DNA of 37,123 bases. Source: Planctomycetota bacterium. GTDB lineage: Bacteria; Planctomycetota; UBA11346. The notes beneath the pieces are model-generated. The model was given only the letters and a program-made list of their open reading frames with translations. It ran no database searches and had not been told where the DNA came from. The stretch is from contig PLEW01000242.1 of assembly GCA_003136555.1 (NCBI GenBank), positions 6,709 through 43,831 of the forward strand, read 5' to 3'. Numbering within the stretch: position 1 is the first letter of the stretch; each line of letters opens with the position of its first letter. Positions 23,901 through 32,407 of this stretch are shown in pieces. The position numbers and the translations under genes are program-made.

Positions 23901-25160
23901 ATGGATGGTATTTTGTCTCATCGGCCATCACCGCTCGACAAGGGCATGGGGGAGCTCGGTTACGAGGTGGTCGGCGAGCTGCCAGGCATTGGCTGGAATC
24001 TGCTCGATGAGGATGTCAGCCTGCCGGTGGCGGTGCTGTCAGCCGAGGTGATGGGCCGCAACCTGGAGTGGATGCAGCGCTTTGCGCAAACCTATGGCGT
24101 GCACCTGGCGCCGCATGGCAAGACCACCATGGCGCCGGCATTGTTCGCGCGCCAGATCGCCGCCGGAGCATGGGGTATCACCCTGGCGACCGCCCAGCAA
24201 TGCCTGGTGGCAAAGCAGCATGGCGTGCAGCGCGTGCTGATGGCCAACCAGCTGGTCGGCAAGCGCAACTGCGCCGTCATCTCCGGAATGCTCAGAGATC
24301 CGGCATTCTCCTTCTTCTGCCTGGTCGATTCCGCTGCCGGGGTCGAGTACCTAGGCCGTTTCTTCTCCGCCAGCGGACAGTGCATCGACGTGCTGATCGA
24401 GCTGGGCATCCCCGGCGGTCGGGGTGGCGTGCGCGACGACGCCCAGCTCGACCAGGTGGTCGCAGCCATCCGCCATTGGCCCACCGCAGTCCGGCTCGCC
24501 GGCGTTGAGGTCTATGAGGGCATCCTCAACGAGGAGTCCTCGATCCGCTCCTACCTGCGCCGCAGCGTGGCGGTGGCGCAGCGGCTGGCCGCCGAAGGCA
24601 TGATCCGCCGCACTCCGGCGATCCTCAGCGGCGCCGGTTCCGCCTGGTACGATGTGGTGGCTGAGGAGTTCGCGGCTGCCGAGCTCGGGATGGAGGTCGA
24701 GGTGGTGCTGCGCCCGGGCTGCTACCTGACCCACGATGTCGGCATCTACCAGTCAGCGCAGGCGCGCATCATGGAGCGCAACAACGTGGCGCGCAGCCAG
24801 GGCCCCAGCCTCGAACCCGCGCTGCAGGTGTGGGCCTATGTCCAGTCGCGTCCCGAAGCCGACCTGGCGATCATCGGCCTGGGCAAGCGCGATGCCGCCT
24901 TCGATGCCGGCCTGCCGACACCGAAACGATTCCATCGTCCGGGGCGACCGGGTCCGGTGCCGGTCCCGGTTGGCTGGTCGCTGGTGCGGATGATGGATCA
25001 GCACGCCTTCCTGCGCCTGCCGGTGGGCGATGATCTGGCAGTCGGAGACATGATCGCCTTCGACATCTCGCACCCCTGCCTGACCTGCGACAGATGGCGC
25101 CACCTGCTGGTGGTCGACGAGCGCAATCAGGTGGTTGAGGTCATACCGACGTTCTTCTGA
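23901..25160 (+). CDS. PLP-dependent amino-acid deaminase, D-serine dehydratase-like
   Basis: A 419-residue fold-type III PLP enzyme (alanine-racemase-like barrel plus C-terminal D-serine-dehydratase-like domain). The PLP lysine is K74 in HLAPHGKTTMAP. Barrel motifs follow (WGITLATAQQCLVAKQHG, VLIELGIPGGRGGVRDD, LSGAGSAWYDVV, VVLRPGCYLTHD). The C-terminal H391-P-C393-L-T-C396 in ISHPCLTCDRWR is the zinc-site region of eukaryotic-type D-serine dehydratases. The reaction is probably elimination of water or amine from D-amino acids to give a keto acid and ammonia; the D-threonine aldolase branch is the alternative. GAGGT five bases upstream marks the start. It is divergent from the rpiR-deacylase-ridA operon, completing a D-amino-acid breakdown module. 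Confidence 0.85.
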   Translation: MDGILSHRPSPLDKGMGELGYEVVGELPGIGWNLLDEDVSLPVAVLSAEVMGRNLEWMQRFAQTYGVHLAPHGKTTMAPALFARQIAAGAWGITLATAQQCLVAKQHGVQRVLMANQLVGKRNCAVISGMLRDPAFSFFCLVDSAAGVEYLGRFFSASGQCIDVLIELGIPGGRGGVRDDAQLDQVVAAIRHWPTAVRLAGVEVYEGILNEESSIRSYLRRSVAVAQRLAAEGMIRRTPAILSGAGSAWYDVVAEEFAAAELGMEVEVVLRPGCYLTHDVGIYQSAQARIMERNNVARSQGPSLEPALQVWAYVQSRPEADLAIIGLGKRDAAFDAGLPTPKRFHRPGRPGPVPVPVGWSLVRMMDQHAFLRLPVGDDLAVGDMIAFDISHPCLTCDRWRHLLVVDERNQVVEVIPTFF

Positions 25161-25188
25161 TCGCAGACACCGTCCCGGCGCCAGATGA

Positions 25189-25860
25189 TCAGGCCATCTG
25201 CCGCGTATAGGCTGGCGTCCACATCCGGTAACCGCCAGTGAAGGCGTTGTCATTGCGGCCAAGACGCACAAACGTTGGCAGCTCCTTCATCAGGCGGGCA
25301 TTGCCACCGCCGAGGACCACATAATCGACATCCAGGGCGCTGGTGAGCGTGGCGATGACCGTGGCGACGGACTTGCGCCACTTCTTCTTGCCATGCTCCT
25401 TCAACGCCTCGATGCCGACATACTCCTCATACGTGCGGCCCTTCTTGTAAGGGAGATGTGCCAGCTCCATCGGCTCGACGATGCCGTTGATCACCAGGGC
25501 CGAGCCCAGACCCGTCCCCAGGCCCAGGAACAGCATGCGCTTCCCGCGATAGCTGCCCAGTGCCTGCATGGCGGCATCATTGATGATCCGCACCCGTTTC
25601 CCGAAGGCTTTCCTGAAATCGAATCCCACCCAGCCCTGGGCAAGATGATGGGGCTCGGAAGCGATCCGCCCATGCAATACGGCACCGGGATAGCCGATGG
25701 AGATCGCGTCGACCTTCCAGCTCTTGGTCAGGCGCTTCACCGTGGCGACCAGCCTCCGGGGTGTCATGGTCGGACCGGAATCGAATTCCACCCGCTGCTC
25801 ATGATGCGTTGCCTGGAGCTTCACGTGCGTCCCGCCCACATCGATGACCAGGATGTTCAT
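25189..25860 (-). CDS. ROK family kinase, polyphosphate-glucokinase type
   Basis: A 223-residue cytoplasmic sugar kinase. It begins MNILVIDVGGTHVKL, the phosphate-1 loop (D-x-G-G-T), and continues with VDAISIGYPGAVLHGRIASEP, RIINDAAMQALGSYRG (the catalytic Asp of the I-N-D step) and LFLGLGTGLGSALVINGI (phosphate-2), then LAHLPYKKGRTYEEYVGIEAL. This order matches bacterial PpgK, which phosphorylates glucose using polyphosphate and/or ATP. It is slightly shorter than the usual 250 or more residues at the C-terminus. The zinc-binding Cys cluster of other ROK proteins is absent, as expected for PpgK. It is convergent with the deaminase gene, with stops about 30 bases apart and a weak 6-bp dyad (25182-25200) between them. 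The donor preference cannot be read from sequence. Confidence 0.85.
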   Translation of the reverse strand: MNILVIDVGGTHVKLQATHHEQRVEFDSGPTMTPRRLVATVKRLTKSWKVDAISIGYPGAVLHGRIASEPHHLAQGWVGFDFRKAFGKRVRIINDAAMQALGSYRGKRMLFLGLGTGLGSALVINGIVEPMELAHLPYKKGRTYEEYVGIEALKEHGKKKWRKSVATVIATLTSALDVDYVVLGGGNARLMKELPTFVRLGRNDNAFTGGYRMWTPAYTRQMA

Positions 25861-26103
25861 GGGTAAAACCGACCTTCCAGGACGAGGGTGCCATGGACAA
25901 CTTCCGCCAGGCGCTTGATGCCCTCGCAGCTAGCCATCTCGATGGGGCAGTGTGCCCATGGTCGTCGCCGTCCAAGCGGCAACATCCTCTGCAGCGCTTG
26001 AAGAGGCGGGCGCGACCGACCCCCTCGGCCTCGGCCGCAGCCCTCGATCCGGACGTCAGGCGAAGCCGGGCGATTCCATCCCGGATCGTCCCGATTGCGC
26101 GGC

Positions 26104-26283
26104 TCAACGCCAGCGATCATCGTGGTTGCGATAGTAGCCTGGGTGGTCCCCCCAGCCGCCACCGGCAGGTGCGATGATGGGGACCGGGATGAGCAGGGGA
26201 GGAGCCAGGATGCGTGCAAAACAGCCCACTTGCAGGAACGCAACGCTCACCAGCAGAATCAGCAGCAATCGGCGGTAACGCAT
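26104..26283 (-). CDS. tiny proline-rich lipoprotein
   Basis: A 59-residue protein: MRYRRLLLILLVSVAFLQVGC is a complete lipoprotein signal (lipobox Q-V-G-C, Cys at residue 21). The mature 39 residues are FARILAPPLLIPVPIIAP followed by a Gly/His/Tyr-rich end (GGGWGDHPGYYRNHDDRWR). AAAGGAGG four bases before the ATG is the best ribosome-binding site in the window, suggesting strong expression. Small Pro/Gly/His-rich lipoproteins of this kind are common next to stress genes, but no family is recognised. It lies upstream of the ROK kinase gene (240 bases) and downstream of the Hsp20 pair, all on the minus strand. Confidence 0.65.
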   Translation of the reverse strand: MRYRRLLLILLVSVAFLQVGCFARILAPPLLIPVPIIAPAGGGWGDHPGYYRNHDDRWR

Positions 26284-26471
26284 AGAGCCTCCTTTGGGGA
26301 TACCCTGCACGCACACAGCCTAGCGTGAATCCTCTGACACATCCCGTTCAGCGAGCCGGAACCAATGGCGCAGTGACCCACCGGCCCTGGCGGTCGCATG
26401 CCCACCACGGGCGATTCGCTGAGCACCGACCTGCAGCCGCAGGGCTTGGACGCCCTGCGGCTGATGTCCGG

Positions 26472-26879
26472 TCAGACGGCCTGGACTGCGATCCGGCGGG
26501 GCAGCACCGCCTTCTGCTTCGGCAAGGTGACCGTCACGACGCCCAGCTTGACGTTCGCCGTGACACCAGTGCTGTCGACCTCGGCTGGGAGGGTGAAGGA
26601 ACGCTCGAAGCTCGCGGCCCGATATTCGCCAGAGAGCTGGCGGAAACCCTCATGGGTGTCGGGGTGCACACTCCCCTTCAGGGTCAGGACATCCTGGTGG
26701 ACGACCACCTCAACACGGTCAGCCGATACGCCCGGCATATCGGCGATCAGCAGTAGGGCCTGGTCAGTTTCATGGACGGACACCGCAGGGACCCGGGTCG
26801 ATTGGCGCAGCTGGCCATCTCCTGGTGCTCTGGCATCCGAGCGACGATCGTCGGCTTTTGCAACGGCAGGAAGAGACAT
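26472..26879 (-). CDS. small heat shock protein Hsp20 (second of pair)
   Basis: A 135-residue holdase chaperone. The alpha-crystallin domain covers about residues 28-128: VPAVSVHETDQALLLIADMPGVSADRVEVVV, then HQDVLTLKGSV, then ASFERSFTLPAEVDSTGVTANVKLGVVTVTLPKQ. It includes the A-x-x-x-x-G-V-L-like core (here LGVVTVTLPK). The N-terminal arm is short and polar, and the C-terminal tail is RRIAVQAV, with the I-x-V anchor that locks oligomers. AAGGAG seven bases upstream marks the start. It begins 40 bases after the upstream Hsp20 gene, so the pair is one operon. It is probably induced by heat or other protein-damaging stress, but no CIRCE element was seen. Confidence 0.9.
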   Translation of the reverse strand: MSLPAVAKADDRRSDARAPGDGQLRQSTRVPAVSVHETDQALLLIADMPGVSADRVEVVVHQDVLTLKGSVHPDTHEGFRQLSGEYRAASFERSFTLPAEVDSTGVTANVKLGVVTVTLPKQKAVLPRRIAVQAV

Positions 26880-26919
26880 GGCTGGACTCCTTCATCTTGG
26901 ATGTTGTGGGTATGGATGC

Positions 26920-27345
26920 TTACGCGGCCGTGATGGCGATTCGCCGCGGCTTCTCGGCTTCGGGACGATGCACGGTGATGGTCAGGACGCCATCCTGGCA
27001 ACGTGCCTCGGTGCGGTCAGCGTCGACGGCAAATGGCAGCTGGATGCTGCGATTGAACTCCTCGGTGCGCTCTGTCTTCTGCTCACCTACGATGGCGAAA
27101 ACGCGCTTGCCGCTCACCGTCAGGGTATCGCCCAAGACGGAAATGGTGGTGCTGGCGGGGTCGACCCCAGGGACTTCTCCCGTAACCACCAGCGTGTTCT
27201 CGTTCGCCCAAATATTCAGGGCCGGTGTTGCCTGGCCGAGGAAGGGCGTTCCGCGACGGGTCGAGCCGTAGGCTCTCCCCACCTGATCAAATATCTGCTC
27301 CATATCCTGGAGGGTATTCCACATGCCCCAATCGTAGCTATTCAT
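26920..27345 (-). CDS. small heat shock protein Hsp20 (first of pair)
   Basis: A 141-residue holdase chaperone. The N-terminal arm MNSYDWGMWNTLQDMEQIFDQV is amphipathic. The alpha-crystallin domain is at about residues 42-132: PALNIWANENTLVVTGEVPGVDPASTTISVLG, DTLTVSGKR, EEFNRSIQLPFAVDADRTEARCQDGVLTITVHRPE. The tail is RRIAITAA, with the I-x-I anchor. GGGAG about nine bases upstream supports the start. The two Hsp20 proteins are divergent from each other, so they probably form hetero-oligomers or respond to different stress clients. Class A/B-type pairs of this kind are known in rhizobia and other bacteria. Confidence 0.9.
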   Translation of the reverse strand: MNSYDWGMWNTLQDMEQIFDQVGRAYGSTRRGTPFLGQATPALNIWANENTLVVTGEVPGVDPASTTISVLGDTLTVSGKRVFAIVGEQKTERTEEFNRSIQLPFAVDADRTEARCQDGVLTITVHRPEAEKPRRIAITAA

Positions 27346-28531
27346 GGCTGAGCTCCCTTAAAACGACGTTGATGGAAAGGTGGTGGGCCATCGCCCACGG
27401 TCATGGCAGAGCATTGCGCGGGCCATGCCAAACATCGCAATCGATTCGACGGACAGGCCACGCATCTTCTCGTGCCAAGACTGGCTCGCCGTGGGGCTTT
27501 ACGGAGCAACCCCCTGTCCCGCGGCCGATCTTGCCCAGCACCGGGAGCCAATGTTGTCAGAAAGACAAGGATCACCGCCAGGAAACAGGCCATTTCGATC
27601 AGCCTCATCGGATCGCGGCACCCAGCACCGGGGTAGCAGACGCAGCGCCTCCATGCACCTCCAGGGAGGTACGTAGCACCCAGCCGTGATGCCATGGCTT
27701 GGTGGACAATGGTGCACGACCTGACTCGGCAACCAACTTGTTCAGGTGCATGACGACCGCCAAACTCCCTCCGCCGACCTTGCTGCGCCACTCCCCCTGA
27801 GTCCCTGCCGCACCAGCAATCGACTCGGTCTGCCTGACAGTATCCGCGCTGCCGGCACGCAGAGAGGCATCCCCTTCGGGGCAGCCACAGCCAGGATGAA
27901 CGCACCGTCTGCCGAGACATCCGGTGCACATCGGGCATGCTGCATTCGCCACTGGACTCCGCATGTAGACGTGTGCCAGGGGCAATCCGGTCCAGACAAC
28001 CATGTCAGCAATTCACTGCTTCAGGCGAGATGCCGGCTTGGGTGGGCAGCATCGGGTATCACCCCATAGTGTCATCGGTCGGTTGCGATTAGATTCCCGC
28101 TTCTCATGCCACTCAACCTATCCCGATTGCCAGCAACTCTGACCATTCCCCCGCCTGAGCCCGCAGCCATCCGCGGTGTGCCAGCGGGCGCACCTGGATG
28201 CGTGGACGTTGCCGCCTCTATCCCCAGAGGTTCGACACGTGACTGGATGGCACGCGATGCCCTTGGTCCCGCTCCCACTGATCGAACAGCCGAAGTGTGC
28301 TCGTCCGCATGGTTCTCGAGATTAATCGCCGACTATCGACCGTCGACGTGCCGATGACAGCGATCCGACGTTTCCGTGATCCTGAGCCAGTATCCTGTCC
28401 GACCGTGCGCAGGGCGGTAATCGACCATATTCCTAGCGATTGTGCCAGCTCCACCGCCATATCCGTCGAACGACCAGCTCCAATGGCGTCCATCGATGCA
28501 TCGCCCTCCTACCACCGAACCAGGTACCATC
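27346..28531. other. 1.2-kb gap without a supported gene
   Basis: Open frames occur on both strands, including a 132-codon minus-strand frame (27605-28003) with Cys-rich CPMCTGCLGRRCVHPGC, but none has a plausible ribosome-binding site or a recognisable domain. The promoter of the Hsp20 pair should lie at the left end and that of the barrel gene at the right. The stretch may be decayed coding DNA. Confidence 0.4.
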
Positions 28532-29161
28532 ATGCATACACGCCTTATTCTCGCCACCTCCACGCTCCTATGCCTCGCCTCTGCGGGAAGTAGCGCCGAT
28601 CAGTTTCCAGACGCATCCCCCTGGGAGGTGCGCGTCACAGGCAGCCTCTTGCCAGGCATCAATGAAGGGATCGACGGCGTCAGGGACAAGCTCGGCACGG
28701 GCACTGATGTCCTGATACTCTATCATGGACCGGTCGGCCCCGCACCGCTTGGTTATATTGCCGGACTCGGGCTATTCGATGATAGTCGGCGCGGCAGGGT
28801 CAATGTTCCAGACAATATCGCCCATTACGACGCGCAAGGAGTCATCGTCACGGCCGGGCTGACATTCCCCCTCTATCCCCGATTGTCACTCGAGGCTCGC
28901 ATCGATGTCCGCGGTGGCGAAGGCCAGATCACGGCCAAGCAATCCTTCTCGAATGGTGATTTCACAGTAGTTGGCGACTACGGCACGTATATCGCAGCCG
29001 CTGGAACCATAGGCGCCTACTACACCTTCCTGTCTGCGATATGCATCGGCATCGATGTCGGATACGATCGATTCAAGGGTAAGTCCGATTTCGTCAACAG
29101 CACCGTCACGGTCAAAGGCGACGGTGTGACCGCAGGCATAGGCATCGGCTACCGATTCTGA
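28532..29161 (+). CDS. outer-membrane beta-barrel protein
   Basis: A 209-residue protein with a signal peptide (MHTRLILATSTLLCLASAGSSA). The mature part consists of alternating strands: WEVRVTGSLLPGINEG, APLGYIAGLGLFDDS, GVIVTAGLTFPLYPRLSLEARIDVRGG, YGTYIAAAGTIGAYYTF, CIGIDVGYDRFKG and GVTAGIGIGYRF. The terminal Phe after an aromatic strand fits Bam-dependent insertion, and eight strands are likely. The family is not recognised; small eight-strand barrels act as adhesins, porins or envelope stabilisers. The start at 28532 is chosen because the signal peptide begins there; CAGG lies about 8 bases upstream. Confidence 0.7.
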   Translation: MHTRLILATSTLLCLASAGSSADQFPDASPWEVRVTGSLLPGINEGIDGVRDKLGTGTDVLILYHGPVGPAPLGYIAGLGLFDDSRRGRVNVPDNIAHYDAQGVIVTAGLTFPLYPRLSLEARIDVRGGEGQITAKQSFSNGDFTVVGDYGTYIAAAGTIGAYYTFLSAICIGIDVGYDRFKGKSDFVNSTVTVKGDGVTAGIGIGYRF

Positions 29162-29178
29162 ACGTCATCGCTTTGGCC

Positions 29179-29210
29179 CTCCCACGGGCTTGCGGCGGCA
29201 CGCGTGGGGG
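29179..29210 (+). terminator. terminator hairpin after the barrel gene
   Basis: CTCCCACG (29179-29186) pairs with CGTGGGGG (29203-29210), 8 bp with one G-U step, 18 bases after the stop. No clear T-run follows. It lies in the convergent gap. Confidence 0.4.
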
Positions 29211-29253
29211 TGGGGATCTCCGCTGGAGCGGCATGCGTGAGAACATGGAATAG

Positions 29254-29586
29254 CTATTTCGCCTGGGATCGCCAGCCCATGTACTCGTTGAACACCGTCG
29301 AATCCCCTCCGGATGCTGCGCGAGCAGAGCCCGTTCCCTCGTCACCGCCCCCGCAACAGATGCAAGACTGGGAAGCCATGCCATCTGCCTTCGGAGCGGT
29401 CCATCTGGTCGCCTCCTCGCCATGTTCACCGAAGGAGAACATCTTACTCCCATTTTCCCGCCGTCTCGCAGTGAACCGATGGATCATCGCGCCGAGCATG
29501 GGATCGGTAATCGCAGCGGGACCGATCAAGGCCACACCCAAAGGAACGGCGATTGCCAGCTCTCTCGGCGGAATCACCAGCATCAT
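29254..29586 (-). CDS. possible small membrane protein with Cys motif
   Basis: About 110 residues. A hydrophobic segment (MMLVIPPRELAIAVPLGVAL, continuing IGPAAI) at the N-terminus is followed by a basic stretch (HRFTARRRENG) and then a soluble tail with C-I-C-C-G-G-G near residue 77, perhaps a metal or redox site. Codon composition looks natural, and the frame follows the EEP gene by about 45 bases on the same strand, suggesting co-transcription. Against it: neither this ATG nor the GTG at 29616 has a ribosome-binding site, and no family is recognised. Confidence 0.4.
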   Translation of the reverse strand: MMLVIPPRELAIAVPLGVALIGPAAITDPMLGAMIHRFTARRRENGSKMFSFGEHGEEATRWTAPKADGMASQSCICCGGGDEGTGSARAASGGDSTVFNEYMGWRSQAK

Positions 29587-29631
29587 GATCTGCAGCGGAC
29601 CAACAACGATCTGCACAGATCGCCGATCCGG

Positions 29632-30384
29632 TCAGGGGACGATCTCCAACTCTGTCATCAGCGGTGCATGATCGGAGAGCTTCTTATATCGCCCTGATCT
29701 GAGGATCTGCGAATTGCGCACGGTAATCCCACGTACATAGAGCCTATCGAGCGTGAGTAGGGGAAGACGTGCGGGAAATGACCGGGCAAGACAACCATGG
29801 ATGGCGCGATGTGCCTCGACCAAGCCGAGGTCAGTCTCCAACGATGCCCCCAAACGCCTGCTCCAATCATTGAAGTCCCCCGCCAGGACCAACGGCTCAT
29901 CATTGGGTATCTCGGAGCGGATCTGGTTGGCGATTCGCACGACTTGGCGAATGCGGCCGCGATGCAGCAGGTCGAGATGGGTGCAGAGCACATGGAGTGG
30001 ATGAGGCAATCCGGGGATCTGCACGCGGGTATGCAGGACTCCTCGCTGCTCCCAGCGATGGTTGCTGAGATCGGTATTCCGCCATCCGATGATCGGGAAT
30101 CGGCTCAATACCGCATTACCATGGTGACCATGGGGATACCAGGCGTTCGCTCCGTATGCCCATTGCCCCCAGGTCTCGCCAGCCAGGAATTCCGCCTGCG
30201 GTGCTGCTGGCCAATCATCGAATCGCGCAGCATGGTGGTCATGGCGACCGACGACCTCCTGGAGCATGACGATGTCGCAGTCCTCCTCGATCAGCGCCTC
30301 GCGGATGGTGCGAACGGTCAAGAGCCGCCGGTTATGCCCGAAGCCTTTGTGGATGTTCCAGGTCAGGACGCGGATAACGGTCAT
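29632..30384 (-). CDS. endonuclease/exonuclease/phosphatase (EEP) family hydrolase
   Basis: A 250-residue Mg-dependent phosphodiesterase-fold protein. Catalytic and metal motifs appear in order: the Asn of RVLTWNIHKGFG (residue 10), the Glu of DIVMLQEVVGRHD (residue 44), VLCTHLDLLHRGR (the His/Asp step), LVLAGDFNDW, and KKLSDHAPL at the C-terminus. Size and order match YbhP of E. coli, encoded beside cardiolipin synthase ClsB (YbhO); here the cls gene is divergent with about 90 bases between. The substrate could be a lipid phosphodiester or a nucleic acid. The ATG at 30384 is chosen because EEP family members begin just before the first strand; the ATGs at 30417 and 30438 are alternatives, and none has a strong ribosome-binding site. 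Confidence 0.85.
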   Translation of the reverse strand: MTVIRVLTWNIHKGFGHNRRLLTVRTIREALIEEDCDIVMLQEVVGRHDHHAARFDDWPAAPQAEFLAGETWGQWAYGANAWYPHGHHGNAVLSRFPIIGWRNTDLSNHRWEQRGVLHTRVQIPGLPHPLHVLCTHLDLLHRGRIRQVVRIANQIRSEIPNDEPLVLAGDFNDWSRRLGASLETDLGLVEAHRAIHGCLARSFPARLPLLTLDRLYVRGITVRNSQILRSGRYKKLSDHAPLMTELEIVP

Positions 30385-30477
30385 CAGAAGTGTACCCCAG
30401 CGGAATGCGGGAGCCATCCAGCTGGGTTGACGATACATGTTTGCCTGGATGAGGAAATGCCGATAAAGGCCACGCAG

Positions 30478-31896
30478 ATGAGTACATGGCTTACCCTGTT
30501 CCTGGTCAGCGAGTGGGTTATCCGCTTGACTACCGTGATCTACGTTCCCCAGCGGCGCAGTCCCGCTGCTGCGCGCACGTGGCTCCTGATGATCTTCCTC
30601 GTCCCGTGGCCTGGTCTGTTCGCCTATGCCCTGTTCGGGCATATCGCCCTGCCGCGCAGCCGGCGTGCGCTGCATGCACGCATGGCAGAGCGGATCGCCA
30701 TGACCAAACGCCAATGGCACGATGCCAATGCGCCTTTGGTCGCGCCGCCGGAGAATTTCAAGCCCATCGCCAAGCTTGCAGAGGCGCTCGGAGGATTCCC
30801 GGCCATCGCAGGAAACCGATTGGACTTCCTGCATGATTACCAAGGTTTCATCGACCGCCTAGTTCAGGATATCGATGGAGCGATGGAGCATGTGCATCTG
30901 CTCTATTACCTCTTTGCCCTCGATTCCGTCGGCACGCTCGTCACTGCGGCACTTCTGCGGGCCGTCAATCGAAAGGTAGCCTGCCGCCTGGTCCTCGACA
31001 GCGCAGGCTCGCGCAGGGATCTAACGATCTTGATTGCGGAGCTCGAGCCCTTTGGCGTAGAGATTATCGAGTCACTCCCAGCCGGTCTCATGCGCAGGAA
31101 GGCCGCCCGTTTTGATCTGCGGAACCATCGCAAGCTTGCCATCATCGATGGCACCATCGCCTATGCTGGATCCCAGAATATCATTTCGGGAATCGGATCT
31201 GGTGGGTCCGTGCAGCGAGAATTGGGGATGCGCATCGTCGGTCCTGTCGTCGCAGAGCTGCAAGTGGTGTTCCTCACCGATCGCTTCAACGAAGTCGAGA
31301 AGACCTGCACGGATCGCAACCTGTTCCCGCCTCATCAAGAGCTGGGTGGCGCCACCATGCAGGCGCTCCCCAGTGGTCCTGCCTATGGCCAGGCGAATTT
31401 CAAGATGGTGGCCCAATCGCTCATCCAGGCAGCTCGGTTCAGGGTGTTCCTGACCACGCCATATTTCATACCCGATGAGGCGTTCCTCGAATGCCTACAG
31501 ATGGCGGTGATGCGCGGTGTGGAGGTCACCCTGATGGTCTCGCTCGAAAGCGATTCTCGCCTGGTCTCATGGGCAGAGCAGTCCTTTTACGAGAGGATGC
31601 TGGCAGATGGCGTGCATATCCGCCTCTTCGAACCGTCCTTCCTTCATGCCAAGCATCTCAGCATCGACGACCAGGTCGCCGTGGTTGGCTCCTCGAATCT
31701 CGATATCAGGTCATTCACCCTCAATAATGAAATCAGCCTCATCATCTATGATGCCTCGGTCGTAGGGGAACTGGTCCGAGTAGAATGCGACTATGTTGTG
31801 CACAGCCACGAATTGACTGCGGAAACCTGGGAAAAGCGCGGCGTCCTTCAGCGAATCGGGCAGAACATGATGCGGCTAGCAGATGCGCTCCTGTAG
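30478..31896 (+). CDS. cardiolipin synthase (PLD family)
   Basis: A 472-residue membrane enzyme that joins two phosphatidylglycerols (or PG and PE) into cardiolipin. Two N-terminal membrane helices (STWLTLFLVSEWVIRLTTVI; TWLLMIFLVPWPGLFAYALFG) are followed by two phospholipase-D domains, each with the H-x-K-x-x-x-x-D motif: FDLRNHRKLAIIDGTIAYAGSQN and FLHAKHLSIDDQVAVVGSSNLDIRSF. VFLTTPYFIPDEAFLECLQMA is typical of the second domain. This is the ClsA-like, full-length arrangement. The ATG at 30478 has AAAGG eight bases upstream; the in-frame ATG at 30457 is too close to its purine tract. It is divergent from the EEP gene. About 720 bases of apparently gene-free DNA follow the stop. Confidence 0.92.
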   Translation: MSTWLTLFLVSEWVIRLTTVIYVPQRRSPAAARTWLLMIFLVPWPGLFAYALFGHIALPRSRRALHARMAERIAMTKRQWHDANAPLVAPPENFKPIAKLAEALGGFPAIAGNRLDFLHDYQGFIDRLVQDIDGAMEHVHLLYYLFALDSVGTLVTAALLRAVNRKVACRLVLDSAGSRRDLTILIAELEPFGVEIIESLPAGLMRRKAARFDLRNHRKLAIIDGTIAYAGSQNIISGIGSGGSVQRELGMRIVGPVVAELQVVFLTDRFNEVEKTCTDRNLFPPHQELGGATMQALPSGPAYGQANFKMVAQSLIQAARFRVFLTTPYFIPDEAFLECLQMAVMRGVEVTLMVSLESDSRLVSWAEQSFYERMLADGVHIRLFEPSFLHAKHLSIDDQVAVVGSSNLDIRSFTLNNEISLIIYDASVVGELVRVECDYVVHSHELTAETWEKRGVLQRIGQNMMRLADALL

Positions 31897-32378
31897 CCGC
31901 ATCTGGGGGCCCATCCATCATCCGATCAGCACATCTCGAATTGACCTGGTTCCTCACGAAGACCGCCCATTCCACATTACGGAATCTCGAGGCGCTGCCT
32001 GTCTATGGCTGCGTCCTGACAATCGCAGAAACCTGCCATCGAGGACTCACGAGGGCTACGGGGTACCCTGACCGCGTGTCGGCTATGCATCCCTCATGGT
32101 CGCAGCCAACTGCCTGAGATGACTAGTTCCTCCATGTATACCGGCTCACCGAGGCCCTGAAGTGATGTCCTGGTTCGGTCGGCAGCAAAGCATTCGAAGG
32201 CAGCGGAATAAGCCATCCGGAGTGTTCTCGAATCATCCATATGATGGCGTCCGGACTATCCGCCCGCAACGCACGCACCCGCTTCGCCCATCACCGCGGC
32301 GATCACTACCATCGTCCTCTTCAACGACTGCGGGAATCAGGGAAGCGGCAAGTGGAATTTTCGTAAGTTGCCTATAGG

Positions 32379-32394
32379 TATGCATTTATGCATA
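32379..32394. promoter_or_regulatory. AT-rich palindrome, possible operator or promoter core
   Basis: TATGCAT-TT-ATGCATA is a perfect 7-2-7 dyad in the only markedly AT-rich patch of the gap, just upstream of three hairpins. It could be an operator; its TATGCAT halves could also act as a -10-like element. Confidence 0.45.
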
Positions 32395-32407
32395 TTTGAG
32401 GTGAGAT

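Noticed and set aside
26920..27400. Search for a CIRCE element (TTAGCACTC-N9-GAGTGCTAA) near the Hsp20 operon
   Set aside because: Not found. The only partial look-alike in the window, GGGTGCTAA at about 20967, is part of the ridA/transporter hairpin and lacks the N9 spacing.
29797..30477. Upstream extension of the cardiolipin synthase frame (227 more codons)
   Set aside because: It is antisense to the EEP gene, which has all its catalytic motifs. The synthase N-terminal membrane helices begin at 30478 with a ribosome-binding site.
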